DNA from: Janthinobacterium sp. UMAB-56
GTDB taxonomy: Bacteria; Pseudomonadota; Gammaproteobacteria; Burkholderiales; Burkholderiaceae_D
Direction: 5' to 3'
Length of the DNA: 63,708 nucleotides
Assembly (NCBI RefSeq): GCF_900095265.1
Contig: NZ_LT607651.1
Span: forward strand, 1 to 63,708
Shown here: positions 52,005 through 61,093 of the stretch, piece after piece
Layout of the letters: each line of letters opens with the position of its first letter
Numbering within the stretch: the first letter of the stretch is position 1
Translations under genes and position numbers: made by a program
The notes under the pieces: generated by a model
Seen by the model: the letters and a program-made list of their open reading frames with translations, nothing else
Database searches by the model: none
What the model was told of the DNA's origin: nothing

Positions 52005-53453
52005 CTACTCGCCCTGCTCCGGCGCGCGACCGATCTCGCCATCGATATTGGCCAGGAACCAGGCCAGCGACGACATCAGCGCCACGTTGCGCTTCAGGTT
52101 TTCCGGGTCGACCTTGTCCAGCGTGTCGGCCGGCGTGTGGTGGTAGTGGAAGTAGCTGTGGCTGTCGACCAGCGGCTCGAAACTGGGCACGCCACCCGTT
52201 TCCAGGCGGTGCAAATCGCCCGTGCCCAGTGCGTCGCGGCGCGTAAACGCGTGCGCGCCCATCGGCTGCAGGACGGCGCGCAGGGGTGCAAACAGCTTTT
52301 CAGACTTCGGCCCCACGCTGGCCAGGATGCCGAACGGGCGGCCGGCGCCGCTGTCCATCTCGATGGCCGCATACTGTTTGCCCAGCGCCTGCTTGTGCGC
52401 CTCGAAATAGGCCTGGCCGCCACGACCACCGTTTTCTTCGTTCATCCAGGCGATCACGCGGATGGTGCGGCGCGGACGGTAGTCGAGCTTTTTCAGCGTT
52501 TCCACCACGCCCATGGCCGCCACCACGCCGGCGCCATCGTCGTGCGCGCCCGTGGCCAGGTCCCAGGAGTCGAGGTGACCCGATACCACCACCACTTCAT
52601 CTGCCTTGTCCGTGCCCGGCCAGTCGGCGATCACGTTGTAGCTGTCCGCCTCGGGCAGGTTTTGCGGCGTCAGTGTCAGATGCATTTGCATCGGGCCGCG
52701 CGCGGCAAGGCGGCCGATCAGCAAGGCGTCTTCCACCGTGACGGCGGCGGCGGGTATGCGTTTGTTCTCATCGAGGCCCGTGGCGCCCGCATGCGGGATG
52801 CGGAAGTTCGCGCCGCCGATCGAGCGCACCAGCGCGGCGGCCGCGCCCAGGTCGGCCGCCGCCTTCGGTCCATTGAAACGCAAGCGCGAACCCTGACCGT
52901 AAGTCACGCCGGCCAGGCCCCGCTCGGCCATCTCCTGGTCGAACGGCGTGTCGATCAGCACGATCGCGCCCTTCACTTGCGCCGCGCGCGCCTTGAGTTC
53001 TTCCAGGCTCTTGACGATGATGAGCGGCGCCGTCAGGCCGGCGGCCGGCGTGGCGCCCGAGCCGCCCAGGGCGGTCAGCACCACGCGCTGCGACACGCCC
53101 TGCGGACGGCCCGCGTAGTCGACGATTTCCGCCGTTTCCACGCCGCGCACCCAGTGCGGCACTTTCACGGGCTGCAAGGTGACACTGGCGCCCAGCTGGC
53201 GCATGGCGTCTGCCACCTGCTGCACGGCGGCAGCTGCGCCGGCGGAGCCGGAAAGGCGCGGGCCGATCAAATCGGTCATATCTGCCAGGCGCGCATACGC
53301 CCAGTCGCTTTGCAGCGCGGTGTCGCGCACCTGCGCCAGCGCTTGCGGCGTATTGCCCGGCGCGGCGGCAAAGGCGCCGGCGCTGACGATACAGCCAAGG
53401 GCAAGGGATAATGCGGAAAGGCGCAGCGGCGCGCCTGTCAGGATGCTATGCAT
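52005..53453 (-). CDS. secreted M28-family metallopeptidase
   Basis: A 482-residue protein with a Sec signal peptide (LRLSALSLALGCIVSAGAFA). VVVVSGHLDSWDLATGAHDD provides His and Asp zinc ligands, WMNEENGGRGGQ the catalytic and bridging Glu, and YHHTPADTLDKVD the last His. An inserted protease-associated-like region lies between about residues 120 and 240. It is probably a periplasmic or exported aminopeptidase/carboxypeptidase. Monocistronic or followed by the LysR gene. Confidence 0.85.
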   Translation of the reverse strand: MHSILTGAPLRLSALSLALGCIVSAGAFAAAPGNTPQALAQVRDTALQSDWAYARLADMTDLIGPRLSGSAGAAAAVQQVADAMRQLGASVTLQPVKVPHWVRGVETAEIVDYAGRPQGVSQRVVLTALGGSGATPAAGLTAPLIIVKSLEELKARAAQVKGAIVLIDTPFDQEMAERGLAGVTYGQGSRLRFNGPKAAADLGAAAALVRSIGGANFRIPHAGATGLDENKRIPAAAVTVEDALLIGRLAARGPMQMHLTLTPQNLPEADSYNVIADWPGTDKADEVVVVSGHLDSWDLATGAHDDGAGVVAAMGVVETLKKLDYRPRRTIRVIAWMNEENGGRGGQAYFEAHKQALGKQYAAIEMDSGAGRPFGILASVGPKSEKLFAPLRAVLQPMGAHAFTRRDALGTGDLHRLETGGVPSFEPLVDSHSYFHYHHTPADTLDKVDPENLKRNVALMSSLAWFLANIDGEIGRAPEQGE

Positions 53454-53629
53454 GTGATTTCAGTTCCAGTCTACAAGGTCGAAGCGGGTACGCCGTGGCC
53501 ATGGGCAAGGCGCGACTTTTTCTACGATAGCGTATTTATTCTGTCATTGCAGCAACTTTTACGCGATCAATTGCCTCTTTCCACCAGAGTCGATTACCAT
53601 GCAGATCGTGATCGCTACCGGATACCGCC

Positions 53630-54160
53630 ATGCTCAAGGGAACCCTCTGTACCGTCCGGCATTTGCAGGCCGCCGACCTGAACACCTATATTTCCCTCGT
53701 CAACGACCTGCCCTCGCGCGGCGAGTTTTTTTCCATGCAATTCAAGTCGCCCGAGGCCATGCGGCGCGACTTCTTGCAATCGGGCTTTGTCACCGAAGAC
53801 AGCGAATTGTTCCTCATCGAGGACAAGGCCCAGCACATCATCGGCACGATCACCCATTTCAAGAGCCGCACGCCAGCCTCGCGCGAGATCGGTTACCGCC
53901 TGTTCGACCGGCAGCGGGACGGACAGGGCTACATCAGCGAAGCGACGCGCCTGCTGGTCGACTACCTGTTCAAGGCCTATGCGTATCACCGGCTGGAGCT
54001 GCTGATGGACCCATTGAACATCGGTTCCGAGCGCATTGCGCAAAAGAACGGCTTTACCGTGGAAGGCTTGATGCGCCAGGCCTTCTTTATCAACGGCGTG
54101 ATGCGCGATGTCAAAATGTACAGCCTGCTACGCCCCGAATGGCAGGCGCGCATGCGCTGA
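53630..54160 (+). CDS. GNAT acetyltransferase, RimJ/RimL-like
   Basis: A 176-residue protein of the GNAT fold. ASREIGYRLFDRQRDGQGYI includes the acetyl-CoA-binding strand and R/Q-x-x-G-x-A/G-like loop, and IGSERIAQKNGFTVEGLMRQ is the typical RimJ/RimL C-terminal block. The substrate may be a ribosomal or other protein N-terminus or a small amine. The start has no strong ribosome-binding site. Confidence 0.75.
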   Translation: MLKGTLCTVRHLQAADLNTYISLVNDLPSRGEFFSMQFKSPEAMRRDFLQSGFVTEDSELFLIEDKAQHIIGTITHFKSRTPASREIGYRLFDRQRDGQGYISEATRLLVDYLFKAYAYHRLELLMDPLNIGSERIAQKNGFTVEGLMRQAFFINGVMRDVKMYSLLRPEWQARMR

Positions 54161-54280
54161 CTTGTTACCATCGGGGCAGGAATGTAAGAAGTTGTATTAG
54201 CCATGGAACAAGCTGGCGACAGCAGATATAGTCCAGTTCATGCAGATCATTGTGATCTCGCCGGAATGGAAGGAAATGCC

Positions 54281-54721
54281 ATGTTGAACAAGAAACTCCT
54301 GGGTGCGGTAATGGTAGCGGCAGTGGCTGTGTCTTCGGCCGCAGTCGCCGGTGACCGCGACTTCAATACCGTTGCAGGCGCCGTCGTCGGAGCGGCCATT
54401 GGCAACAGCACCGGTGGCCGCAATGGCGCGATCGTCGGTGGCGTGCTAGGCGCCGCCGTCGGCAACAGCATCAGCACGAATGACCGCTATTATGACCGTG
54501 GCGGCTATCGCGGCGGCTACCGCGAAACCTATTATGCGCCTGCGCCGCAGCCCGTGTACTACGCCCCTGCCCCGCAACCGGTGTATTACGCGCCGCCACC
54601 GCGCTACTACGGCCCGCCGGCTGTCGTCTACGTGCAACCGGGGCGCGGCTATTACCGCGACCATGGCCGCCGCGACTACTATGACCATGGCCGTGGCCAC
54701 GGCTGGGGGCATCGCCGTTAA
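54281..54721 (+). CDS. glycine-zipper envelope protein
   Basis: A 146-residue protein with a signal peptide (LLGAVMVAAVAVSSAAVAG), a glycine-zipper 2TM segment (NTVAGAVVGAAIGNSTGGRN, GAIVGGVLGAAVGNSIS) and a Tyr/Pro/His-rich tail with the repeat YYAPAPQPV occurring twice and YYAPPPRYY once. It resembles small outer-membrane glycine-zipper proteins with disordered surface tails. ATG at 54281 has AAGGAAATGCC upstream. Confidence 0.75.
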   Translation: MLNKKLLGAVMVAAVAVSSAAVAGDRDFNTVAGAVVGAAIGNSTGGRNGAIVGGVLGAAVGNSISTNDRYYDRGGYRGGYRETYYAPAPQPVYYAPAPQPVYYAPPPRYYGPPAVVYVQPGRGYYRDHGRRDYYDHGRGHGWGHRR

Positions 54722-54745
54722 GCACCGTCCTGCACCTGCACCATG

Positions 54746-54780
54746 AAAAACCTGCGCCAGCCTGCTGCCGCAGGTTTTTT
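54746..54780 (+). terminator. rho-independent terminator
   Basis: AAACCTGCG ... CGCAGGTTT with six T after the stem, 25 bp past the glycine-zipper gene. Confidence 0.75.
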
Positions 54781-54869
54781 GCAAGATAGGCAAGGTATCG
54801 CCCGTGCACAATATCGGCTAAGCTGAGTCCTATGATCAATATTACTGGCCGCCTGGACCGCACCACCCG

Positions 54870-55820
54870 ATGCATTTAACTAAAGATGAGCTCGACTTCG
54901 GCCCCTGGCTCGATGCCGCCGCCGGCACCAGCGTGGGCGCCGGCCCCATGCAGCGGCGCGAAAACCAGGATAACTACCTGCTGATCGATGCCAGCGGCCA
55001 CGCCGTCTGCCTGTCGCAGCAGGCGCCGTTCCACTGCCAGGTGCCGGGCTGGCCGCGCGGCCATGTGCGCGCCGCCGTGCTCGACGGCATGGGCGGCCAC
55101 GGCCAGGGGCGCGAAGCGGCGGAAGCGGCCGTGCAAGGCTTGCTGGCCATGCCTGCCTGCCTCGATACGGCCAGCCTGGCAGCCAGGCTCGACGCGCTGC
55201 ATACGCGCTTGCAGGACGGTTTCGCCAGGAGCACGCCCGCCCAGGCGCGGCCGCCCGGCACCACCCTGACCTTGCTGGAAGTACCGCCCGGCGAGGCGCC
55301 GCTGCTGTATCACGTGGGCGATTCGCGCCTGTATGAAATTGCCGACGGGACGGCAAGCGTGCTCACCGTGGACCACGTGCCGGCCACCGTATATGCCATG
55401 CGCGGCGCACTCGACGAGACGCGCTGGCATGCCTCCGTGCACGGCGAGCACCACCCGCAAATCTCGCAGGCTTTTATTTTAGGCAACGCCATCAGCGACA
55501 GCTTGCAACTCGACAAGCCCCTGCGCGGCCTCGATGCGGCCAACTTGCCGCCCTTCCTCGCCCACCTGGGCGACCGTCGCGTGCTGCGCGTGCGCCCTGG
55601 CGCCCACTACTTGCTGGCCAGCGACGGTTTCTGGGCTTGCGAGGACCCGCTGGCCCTCACGGCCCGCTGGCCCGCCCTGTGTACCGGCAAGACGGCGGCA
55701 CAGGCCATCAAAGCCCTGTTCGACGATTTCCTCGCCGATCCGCCACAAGGCTTGCATAGCGACAACATTACCATGCTGGCGCTGCGCTTCGATGCAGAAT
55801 TTACCGTCCCAGGCGGCTAG
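54870..55820 (+). CDS. PP2C-family protein phosphatase
   Basis: A 316-residue Ser/Thr phosphatase. RRENQDNYLL, VRAAVLDGMGGHGQGREAAE, LYHVGDSRLYEI and LASDGFWACEDP are the ordered metal-binding motifs of bacterial PP2C enzymes, all with their aspartates present. It is cytoplasmic, with no membrane segment. The FHA protein and the SUMF1-linked kinase encoded further on are possible partners. Its last 20 bp overlap the convergent DUF2177 gene. Confidence 0.85.
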   Translation: MHLTKDELDFGPWLDAAAGTSVGAGPMQRRENQDNYLLIDASGHAVCLSQQAPFHCQVPGWPRGHVRAAVLDGMGGHGQGREAAEAAVQGLLAMPACLDTASLAARLDALHTRLQDGFARSTPAQARPPGTTLTLLEVPPGEAPLLYHVGDSRLYEIADGTASVLTVDHVPATVYAMRGALDETRWHASVHGEHHPQISQAFILGNAISDSLQLDKPLRGLDAANLPPFLAHLGDRRVLRVRPGAHYLLASDGFWACEDPLALTARWPALCTGKTAAQAIKALFDDFLADPPQGLHSDNITMLALRFDAEFTVPGG

Positions 55821-56226
55821 CCGCCAGATAACCGGCCGTCGCCGACAGGGCTGACAAGGCGGCTCCCCAGGCCATGTCGATCACTGTCAAGGTCAGCGGC
55901 CAATCGCGCAACGTCGCATAGTTGCTCAAGTCGTAGGTGCCGTAGGCGAGCAGTCCGAGCAATGCGCCCAGCGCTGCCGCCGTGCGCCCGCGACGCGCGC
56001 GCAGGCCGGGCAAGATGGCGAAGACCAGCAGTCCCGTCACGTACAGCAGATAAAACAGGATAGCCGGTGCCCAGCGGGGCGTGTCCGCCAGCAGCGGCCC
56101 CAGCGCTGCAGAGTACACGGGCTGCATCAGCACCGCCAGCCACAGGGCATCGATAGCAAGAAATACGCACAAGGTGGCGCCATAGGCGATGGCAATCTGA
56201 AGTGGGCGTTGGGCTGGCATGGTCAT
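55801..56226 (-). CDS. DUF2177-family membrane protein
   Basis: A 141-residue protein with four hydrophobic segments. FLAIDALWLAVLMQPVYSAA, YGTYDLSNYATLRDWPLTLT and DMAWGAALSALSATAGY are hallmark blocks of DUF2177. Function unknown. ATG at 56226 or 56220. It runs opposite to the phosphatase and overlaps its 3' end. Confidence 0.75.
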   Translation of the reverse strand: MTMPAQRPLQIAIAYGATLCVFLAIDALWLAVLMQPVYSAALGPLLADTPRWAPAILFYLLYVTGLLVFAILPGLRARRGRTAAALGALLGLLAYGTYDLSNYATLRDWPLTLTVIDMAWGAALSALSATAGYLAASRLGR

Positions 56227-56555
56227 CTTTCGGCGTCAATCGGCGTGTGTGAGAAGGGGGTGGCTGCGTCAGCATAATCCAAAAGCCTGTCAGGCTCACA
56301 TCGCGGGCGTAAAAATACGCGCCTTGAAGTGTATGCACCTATTACGTATCAAAATAACATATCAAGAAAGATATACAGTGTTCTTTTGAGAAACAGTTTC
56401 CACGGCATGCATCAGGAAGTGTGACCAGGCGCATGAATTTGGACAAAAAGAGCGCGTTGCGCCGCCGCGGAAGTTGCCAAGCAGGCGCAAAAGCGCGTAA
56501 GCTCTCATGTATAACAGAGGGAAAAAGTTCCCCGCTCGATTCGAGTCAGAATGTC
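56227..56555. other. AT-rich intergenic region
   Basis: About 330 bp between the DUF2177 start and the FHA gene. A markedly AT-rich stretch at 56335-56400 probably holds the FHA promoter. A long in-frame upstream extension exists but is not likely to be coding. Confidence 0.45.
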
Positions 56556-58121
56556 ATGAAAAAATGCAGTAACCCGGAGCACCCGCACTGTACGTTCTGG
56601 GTCTTGCCTGGGGAAACAGTCTGCGCGGGCAACCACCCGCAAACGACGACCGCCCCCAGCAGCTACGCCCTGTTGACCGCACTGCGCAGCGCCCGTTCCG
56701 AGCCATCGGCAACGGCGCTTCCGCACGCGCCAGCCCATGACGCTGTCTTGCACGCCGCGAGCCGCCCTGCGCCTGCCTCTGCCGTACCTCCGACCTTCAT
56801 GCCAGCGGCCCCGCCAGCGGCGCCCCCGACCTACCAACTGGCGCAAGCCCATTTGCACATCAGCGGCTTCGATCCCCGCGCGGCAGGCGGACGCCAAACC
56901 CTGAAAATGGAATTGCGCGGCATGAGCGCCGCCTGCGCGCCGCAACTCACCTTGCGCCTGCGCTCGGACCTGATTCCGCGCGGCCAAGTGCAGCATGATT
57001 TCGTGCGCACCACGCGCGGCGACTGGCGTCCCGTGTTTGTCGAGTTTTCCTCGCGCAACAAGGAACACGGGCAATACCAGATCGACGTCGAAGTGCACAG
57101 CCACGTCAACGGTGCCGTGGCGCAGAAATGGGTCTGCACCTTCGTCATCCTCGTGCCGCGCCGCGACGCCACCCTGACGGAAATCCACCAGATATTCCTC
57201 AGCACGCACAAGAACGTGCGCGTGATGGCGGACGACGCCTCGATCGCCCGCGTCACGGGCGGCGATGGCTGCAACCTCGACGTGACGGCGCGCAATGCCG
57301 GCATTGCCCACGTCGATTTGTCCGCCCCGCAAGGCAAGATCGACATGGGGTTTACCACCATCGCCTGGGACGAGGAGTTGATCGAAGTCGACCTGCCTGC
57401 CGCCAGCCACTGCCATCCGCACCCGAGCCAGGCCGCCTGTCTCGTCAATGCGGCGCCGGAAGCGGGCGAACAGCGCCAGATCCGCCTGTTCGCGCTGGAA
57501 GAATGCATGCTGGGCCGCTTCGAACTGGTGGACCCGGAAGCCGATGTGCTGCTCAGCCATTTCAGTCCCGACGGCCAGGAAAACAATGGCTTGACGCGCC
57601 GCCTGTCAGGCCGCCACGCCATCATCCGGCGCGGCCAGCAAGGTTTTGAGATCGAGGATGTGTCGCGCTATGGCGTGCTGCTCGACGGCGTATGGCCCGG
57701 CAAGCACAAGCCCGTCGCCCTGCGCCTGGGCATGCGCATCGAATTGTCTGCCAGCATCAAGGGCATCGTCGTGCTCAGCGTCTCGGCCCTGCTTGCGCAC
57801 GGCGTGATCCTGCACCGCATCGACCACGGCGCGCGCGCCGAATGCTTTTACCTGCTGCTGCCGGAAGCCCAGCCTTCGCCGGCCACCCACCTGGCTACCC
57901 CACAGGCCAGCTGCCTTCCGGTCTTGTTCCACCGCAATGGCGGTTTCTGGCACCTCGATACCGCCAGTGGCAAGGAAACAGCGCTGGCACCCGCCACAGC
58001 CCTGGATAAACTCAGCGGCTTCGCGCGGCACAAGCGCTTCGCCAGTGAACCGTATCCCGAATGCTGGATCATCCGCACCGAGGGTGCGGCGCTGTGCGAT
58101 AGCAATGCCCTGATCGCCTGA
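56556..58121 (+). CDS. zinc-ribbon and FHA-domain protein
   Basis: A 521-residue protein starting MKKCSNPEHPHCTFWVLPGE with a further Cys and His, a short zinc-ribbon-like head. After a proline/alanine linker comes a beta-rich domain (about 90-270) and then an FHA domain near 290-400: LGRFELVD, RRLSGRHAIIRR and EIEDVSRYGVLLDG hold the phosphothreonine-binding Arg, Ser and Asn-equivalent positions. Such proteins read the output of Ser/Thr kinases. ATG at 56556 starts directly at the zinc ribbon; the upstream 45 codons are basic and low-complexity. Confidence 0.7.
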   Translation: MKKCSNPEHPHCTFWVLPGETVCAGNHPQTTTAPSSYALLTALRSARSEPSATALPHAPAHDAVLHAASRPAPASAVPPTFMPAAPPAAPPTYQLAQAHLHISGFDPRAAGGRQTLKMELRGMSAACAPQLTLRLRSDLIPRGQVQHDFVRTTRGDWRPVFVEFSSRNKEHGQYQIDVEVHSHVNGAVAQKWVCTFVILVPRRDATLTEIHQIFLSTHKNVRVMADDASIARVTGGDGCNLDVTARNAGIAHVDLSAPQGKIDMGFTTIAWDEELIEVDLPAASHCHPHPSQAACLVNAAPEAGEQRQIRLFALEECMLGRFELVDPEADVLLSHFSPDGQENNGLTRRLSGRHAIIRRGQQGFEIEDVSRYGVLLDGVWPGKHKPVALRLGMRIELSASIKGIVVLSVSALLAHGVILHRIDHGARAECFYLLLPEAQPSPATHLATPQASCLPVLFHRNGGFWHLDTASGKETALAPATALDKLSGFARHKRFASEPYPECWIIRTEGAALCDSNALIA

Positions 58122-58148
58122 CCACGCCTCCGCTCACCGCGCTATTCG

Positions 58149-58253
58149 CTAGCGCGGCACCAGCAAGAGAAAGATCATCGACAGTCCAACTATAAACACC
58201 GCTTCCAGCGTAAACACGATGGCGGGAATCTGCAATTCGGGCGGGATTTTCAT
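58149..58253 (-). CDS. 34-residue single-pass membrane protein
   Basis: The frame codes for MKIPPELQIPAIVFTLEAVF and 14 further hydrophobic residues ending VPR. It is preceded by AGGAGGT seven bases before ATG, a near-perfect ribosome-binding site, so it is very likely translated. Function unknown. It lies tail to tail with the FHA gene. Confidence 0.6.
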   Translation of the reverse strand: MKIPPELQIPAIVFTLEAVFIVGLSMIFLLLVPR

Positions 58254-58511
58254 GGCAATACCTCCTCAAATCATGCGACTGCTTTCAGCATAGCGCCCCC
58301 TGCGCCAATTACATTATCAGCCGCACAACACACTTGACCGGCCAACATGACATGCCGAGTTCGCTGGCAAGGCCGTTCCGACACACAATTTAACAAATTA
58401 TCGGCAGATATTCTGCAAATAGCGCCCCTCCACGCCCTTGCGTACTGTATATTCATCCAGTTAATATCCCTCGCATTTCACAAAGCGCCCGCACGGCGTT
58501 TTACATTTTCT

Positions 58512-59114
58512 ATGGCTTCCAACAAAGCGCATCATGCGACCGGTTGGGCTGCCGGCGTGATCGCCGCAGCCCTGGTCGCGCACGCTGGCGCCGGCGGCCC
58601 CTATCAAGTGCTGAGCATGCTCGCCTTTGTCATGGGGGCACTGGGCGGCACAGCGCCCGACTGGCTGGAAGTGGCCTGGTGGGCGCGCACGCACCGGCTG
58701 TGGATCACGCACCGCACCTGGACCCACTGGGGCCTGGCCTGGATCGCCCTGCTCGTCTACTCCTACCTGCATTTGCCGCACCACCTGTGGGCGCCGCCCC
58801 TGTTCGGCTTCGCCGCCGGCGGCATCATGCATTTGCTGGCCGACTGGCCCAATCCGCTGGGCGTGCCGTGGATCTTTCGCCGCCACTCGCTGCGCTGGTG
58901 GAAAAGCGGCCGCCACGACATCATCGTCATCATCGCCGCCTGGCTGGCCGCCACCGTGGTGGCCGACCACGTGTTTTTTGACGGCATCCACTGGCAGCGC
59001 ACCGTACTAGCGTTTGAGGGCTTGCTGCACTGGTCCTCCACTGCCCTGCAGCACGCTTGGGCAGATCTGCACCAATGGCAGTTGCGCTGGCGCCTGGGCG
59101 ACGGCGCCAATTGA
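58512..59114 (+). CDS. YdjM-like inner-membrane metal-dependent hydrolase
   Basis: A 200-residue protein with four or five membrane segments. ASNKAHHATGWAAG, APDWLEV, THRTWTHWGLAW and GGIMHLLADWPNPLGVPWIF provide the His/Asp pattern of the YdjM (LexA-regulated membrane hydrolase) family. The substrate is not known. ATG at 58512 opens with the family-typical segment; the longer frame from 58347 is AT-rich leader. No LexA box was seen upstream. Confidence 0.75.
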   Translation: MASNKAHHATGWAAGVIAAALVAHAGAGGPYQVLSMLAFVMGALGGTAPDWLEVAWWARTHRLWITHRTWTHWGLAWIALLVYSYLHLPHHLWAPPLFGFAAGGIMHLLADWPNPLGVPWIFRRHSLRWWKSGRHDIIVIIAAWLAATVVADHVFFDGIHWQRTVLAFEGLLHWSSTALQHAWADLHQWQLRWRLGDGAN

Positions 59115-59134
59115 CGCCGGTGCGGTGGCAATGT

Positions 59135-59153
59135 GAGGATGAGTATCATTCTC
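59135..59153. promoter_or_regulatory. Fur box
   Basis: GAGGATGAGTATCATTCTC agrees with the 19-bp Fur consensus GATAATGATAATCATTATC at 14 of 19 positions by eye, and lies 67 bp before the GTG start of the broken sigma factor gene. Confidence 0.7.
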
Positions 59154-59219
59154 AAAAAGCCCAGCCAGCCGGCACCCCGCGTTCCGTCAGACCAGCTCTT
59201 CCCTTGCCTGGACAACGCA

Positions 59220-59558
59220 GTGAGTGCGGTCAGTCCCATCCATGCCATCCACCTGGAAACCCTGTACAGCGAGCACCACGGCTGGCTGTATGGCTGGCTG
59301 CGCGGCAAGCTCGGCAACCGGGCCGAGGCGGCCGACCTGGCGCAAGACACCTTCTTGCGCCTGCTGGGCAAGCGCCAGGCGGCGCCCCTGCGCGAAACGC
59401 GCGGCTATCTGGAAGCGCTGGCCCAGCAAGCCGAGCCAACATCGGCAGCGCAACCGCGCGGAGCTCGACCTGATCAATACCTGTTCGAATGGCACGGAAT
59501 GCTATTTCTCGACAGGCAAGATGCGCAGTGCAGGAGCCGATGCGGAAATCAGCGGTGA
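59220..59558 (+). pseudogene. truncated FecI-type ECF sigma factor
   Basis: IHAIHLETLYSEHHGWLYGW and NRAEAADLAQDTFLRLL are region 2 of an iron-starvation ECF sigma factor. After RETRGYLEAL the homology stops: region 4 is absent and the frame runs into unrelated sequence. A neighbouring frame at about 59450-59676 reads RAELDLINTCSNGTECYF and GWSNCYGEPRKAQLTLRAL, which looks like part of another gene. A deletion seems to have fused two genes. No FecR or TonB receptor gene follows. Iron control is indicated by the Fur box. Confidence 0.65.
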
Positions 59559-59635
59559 AGTGGCGCCGGGCTGGAGCAATTGCTATGGCGAGCCGCGCAA
59601 GGCGCAACTGACCTTGCGCGCGCTTCTAAGCGCTG

Positions 59636-60538
59636 TCAGGTTGCCGGGCGCAGGGGTGCCTTCGGCAACGGGATGAATTCCGTCTCACCGGGCACTTGCC
59701 CCATGCGCTGGGCGCTCCAGTCGTCGGCCGCCTGCGACAAGCGCTCCTTGCTCGACGAGACGAAATTCCAGAACAGGAAGCGGTGGCCGTCCAGCGGCTC
59801 GCCGCCGATCACGACGAATTGCGCGGGACCGCTGCCTGCGGTGACCACCGGCACAGCGCCCGCTTGCACGGCGCCCACTTCCAGCAAGGCCATGGTGTGC
59901 GGCGCCAGCGCCACGCCATCGAGCAGCACTTCCCCGCTGATCGGATACACCGCCGCTTCCGCCGGCAAGCCCTCCAGGCGCAGCGCCTGGCCCGCCTCTA
60001 GCGCCACATCCAGGTACAAGGTCTGCATATAGGTGCGCACGGGCGACGTCTGGCCAAAGGCCGTGCCGATCAACACTTTCACCACGGCGCCATCGAGCGG
60101 CACGACGGGAATATCGGCCTGCGGCGTGTGCGTGAAACTCGGTTCATCTTCTTCATGCGCCTTCGGCAGCGCGGCCCACAGCTGCAAGCCATGCGTGCGG
60201 TGCGGTTGGCCCGCCAGGTCGTGCGGCGTGCGCTCGGAATGCACGATGCCGCGCCCGGCCGTCATCCAGTTGATGGCGCCCGGTTCGATGCGCTGATTGG
60301 AACCGATGCTGTCGCGGTGGTCGATCGCGCCCTCGAACAGATAGGTGACGGTGGCCAGGCCGATATGCGGATGCGGGCGCACGTCGTGGTTGGCGTCGGG
60401 CGCCACGTCGATGGGGCCGAAATGGTCAAAGAAAATGAACGGTCCGACGGCCTGCTTGACGGCCGAGGGCAGCAAACGGCGCACGACGAAGCCGCCGCCC
60501 AGGTCCTTTTCGTGGCTTTTCAGGATGGCCGCGCTCAT
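59636..60538 (-). CDS. pirin-family protein
   Basis: A 300-residue bicupin. The N-terminal cupin has GPFIFFDHFGPIDV, RPHPHIGLATVTYLFEGAID and MTAGRGIVHSERTP, giving the three His and one Glu of the pirin iron site; HGLQLWAALP follows. Members include quercetin dioxygenases and redox-sensitive regulators. Its ATG overlaps the OsmC stop as ATGA, so the pair is an operon. Confidence 0.88.
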   Translation of the reverse strand: MSAAILKSHEKDLGGGFVVRRLLPSAVKQAVGPFIFFDHFGPIDVAPDANHDVRPHPHIGLATVTYLFEGAIDHRDSIGSNQRIEPGAINWMTAGRGIVHSERTPHDLAGQPHRTHGLQLWAALPKAHEEDEPSFTHTPQADIPVVPLDGAVVKVLIGTAFGQTSPVRTYMQTLYLDVALEAGQALRLEGLPAEAAVYPISGEVLLDGVALAPHTMALLEVGAVQAGAVPVVTAGSGPAQFVVIGGEPLDGHRFLFWNFVSSSKERLSQAADDWSAQRMGQVPGETEFIPLPKAPLRPAT

Positions 60539-60933
60539 GCCAGCACCGTCGTCACTTCAGTGGTGACAGCCGTCATCAATTTATGCAGCGGACATTTGCC
60601 GGCTGCGGCCAGCAATTCCTGGCGCTGCGCATCGCTCAAGTCACCGGTCAGGTGCAGGGTGGCGGCCAGCCGGTACACGCCCTTGCGCTCTTCGCTGGCA
60701 TCGCGCTCGGTCGACACCTCCACGTGTTCCAGGGGAATGCCCTTGTGTTTGGCGTACCAGACGACGGTGAGCGCCTTGCAGGCCGAGAGGGCCGCGTCAT
60801 ACAGGTCATGCGGCGAGGGGCCGGCATCGGCGCCTCCTTCCGCCACCGAGGCGTCGGCGGAAATGATGTGATCGCGCACGTGCACGATGTGGCGCATGGC
60901 TTGCGACTGGTCGCGGATGGCTTTGATGGTCAT
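60535..60933 (-). CDS. OsmC-family peroxiredoxin-like protein
   Basis: A 132-residue OsmC/YhfA-like protein: DPSEGGADAGPSPHDL-like N-terminal block (here EGGADAGPSPHDLYDAALSA with Cys in ACKALTVV) and a second Cys in AGKCPLHKLM. These two cysteines reduce organic hydroperoxides in this family. It is the first gene of the OsmC-pirin pair. Confidence 0.85.
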   Translation of the reverse strand: MTIKAIRDQSQAMRHIVHVRDHIISADASVAEGGADAGPSPHDLYDAALSACKALTVVWYAKHKGIPLEHVEVSTERDASEERKGVYRLAATLHLTGDLSDAQRQELLAAAGKCPLHKLMTAVTTEVTTVLA

Positions 60934-61093
60934 GGCGTTCCTTGCTACGTTTGGAAAGCCACAATTTACACCGTTTGCCCGCTTTGCGCAGCCTGCTCCC
61001 CTGCTACCTGGTCATTTGATACGGAACAGGGCGTCGACCGTCTGCGTCCCCCTTCCCAAGGTCCGGCGCGACAAAGCCATACATCGTGGCGGC

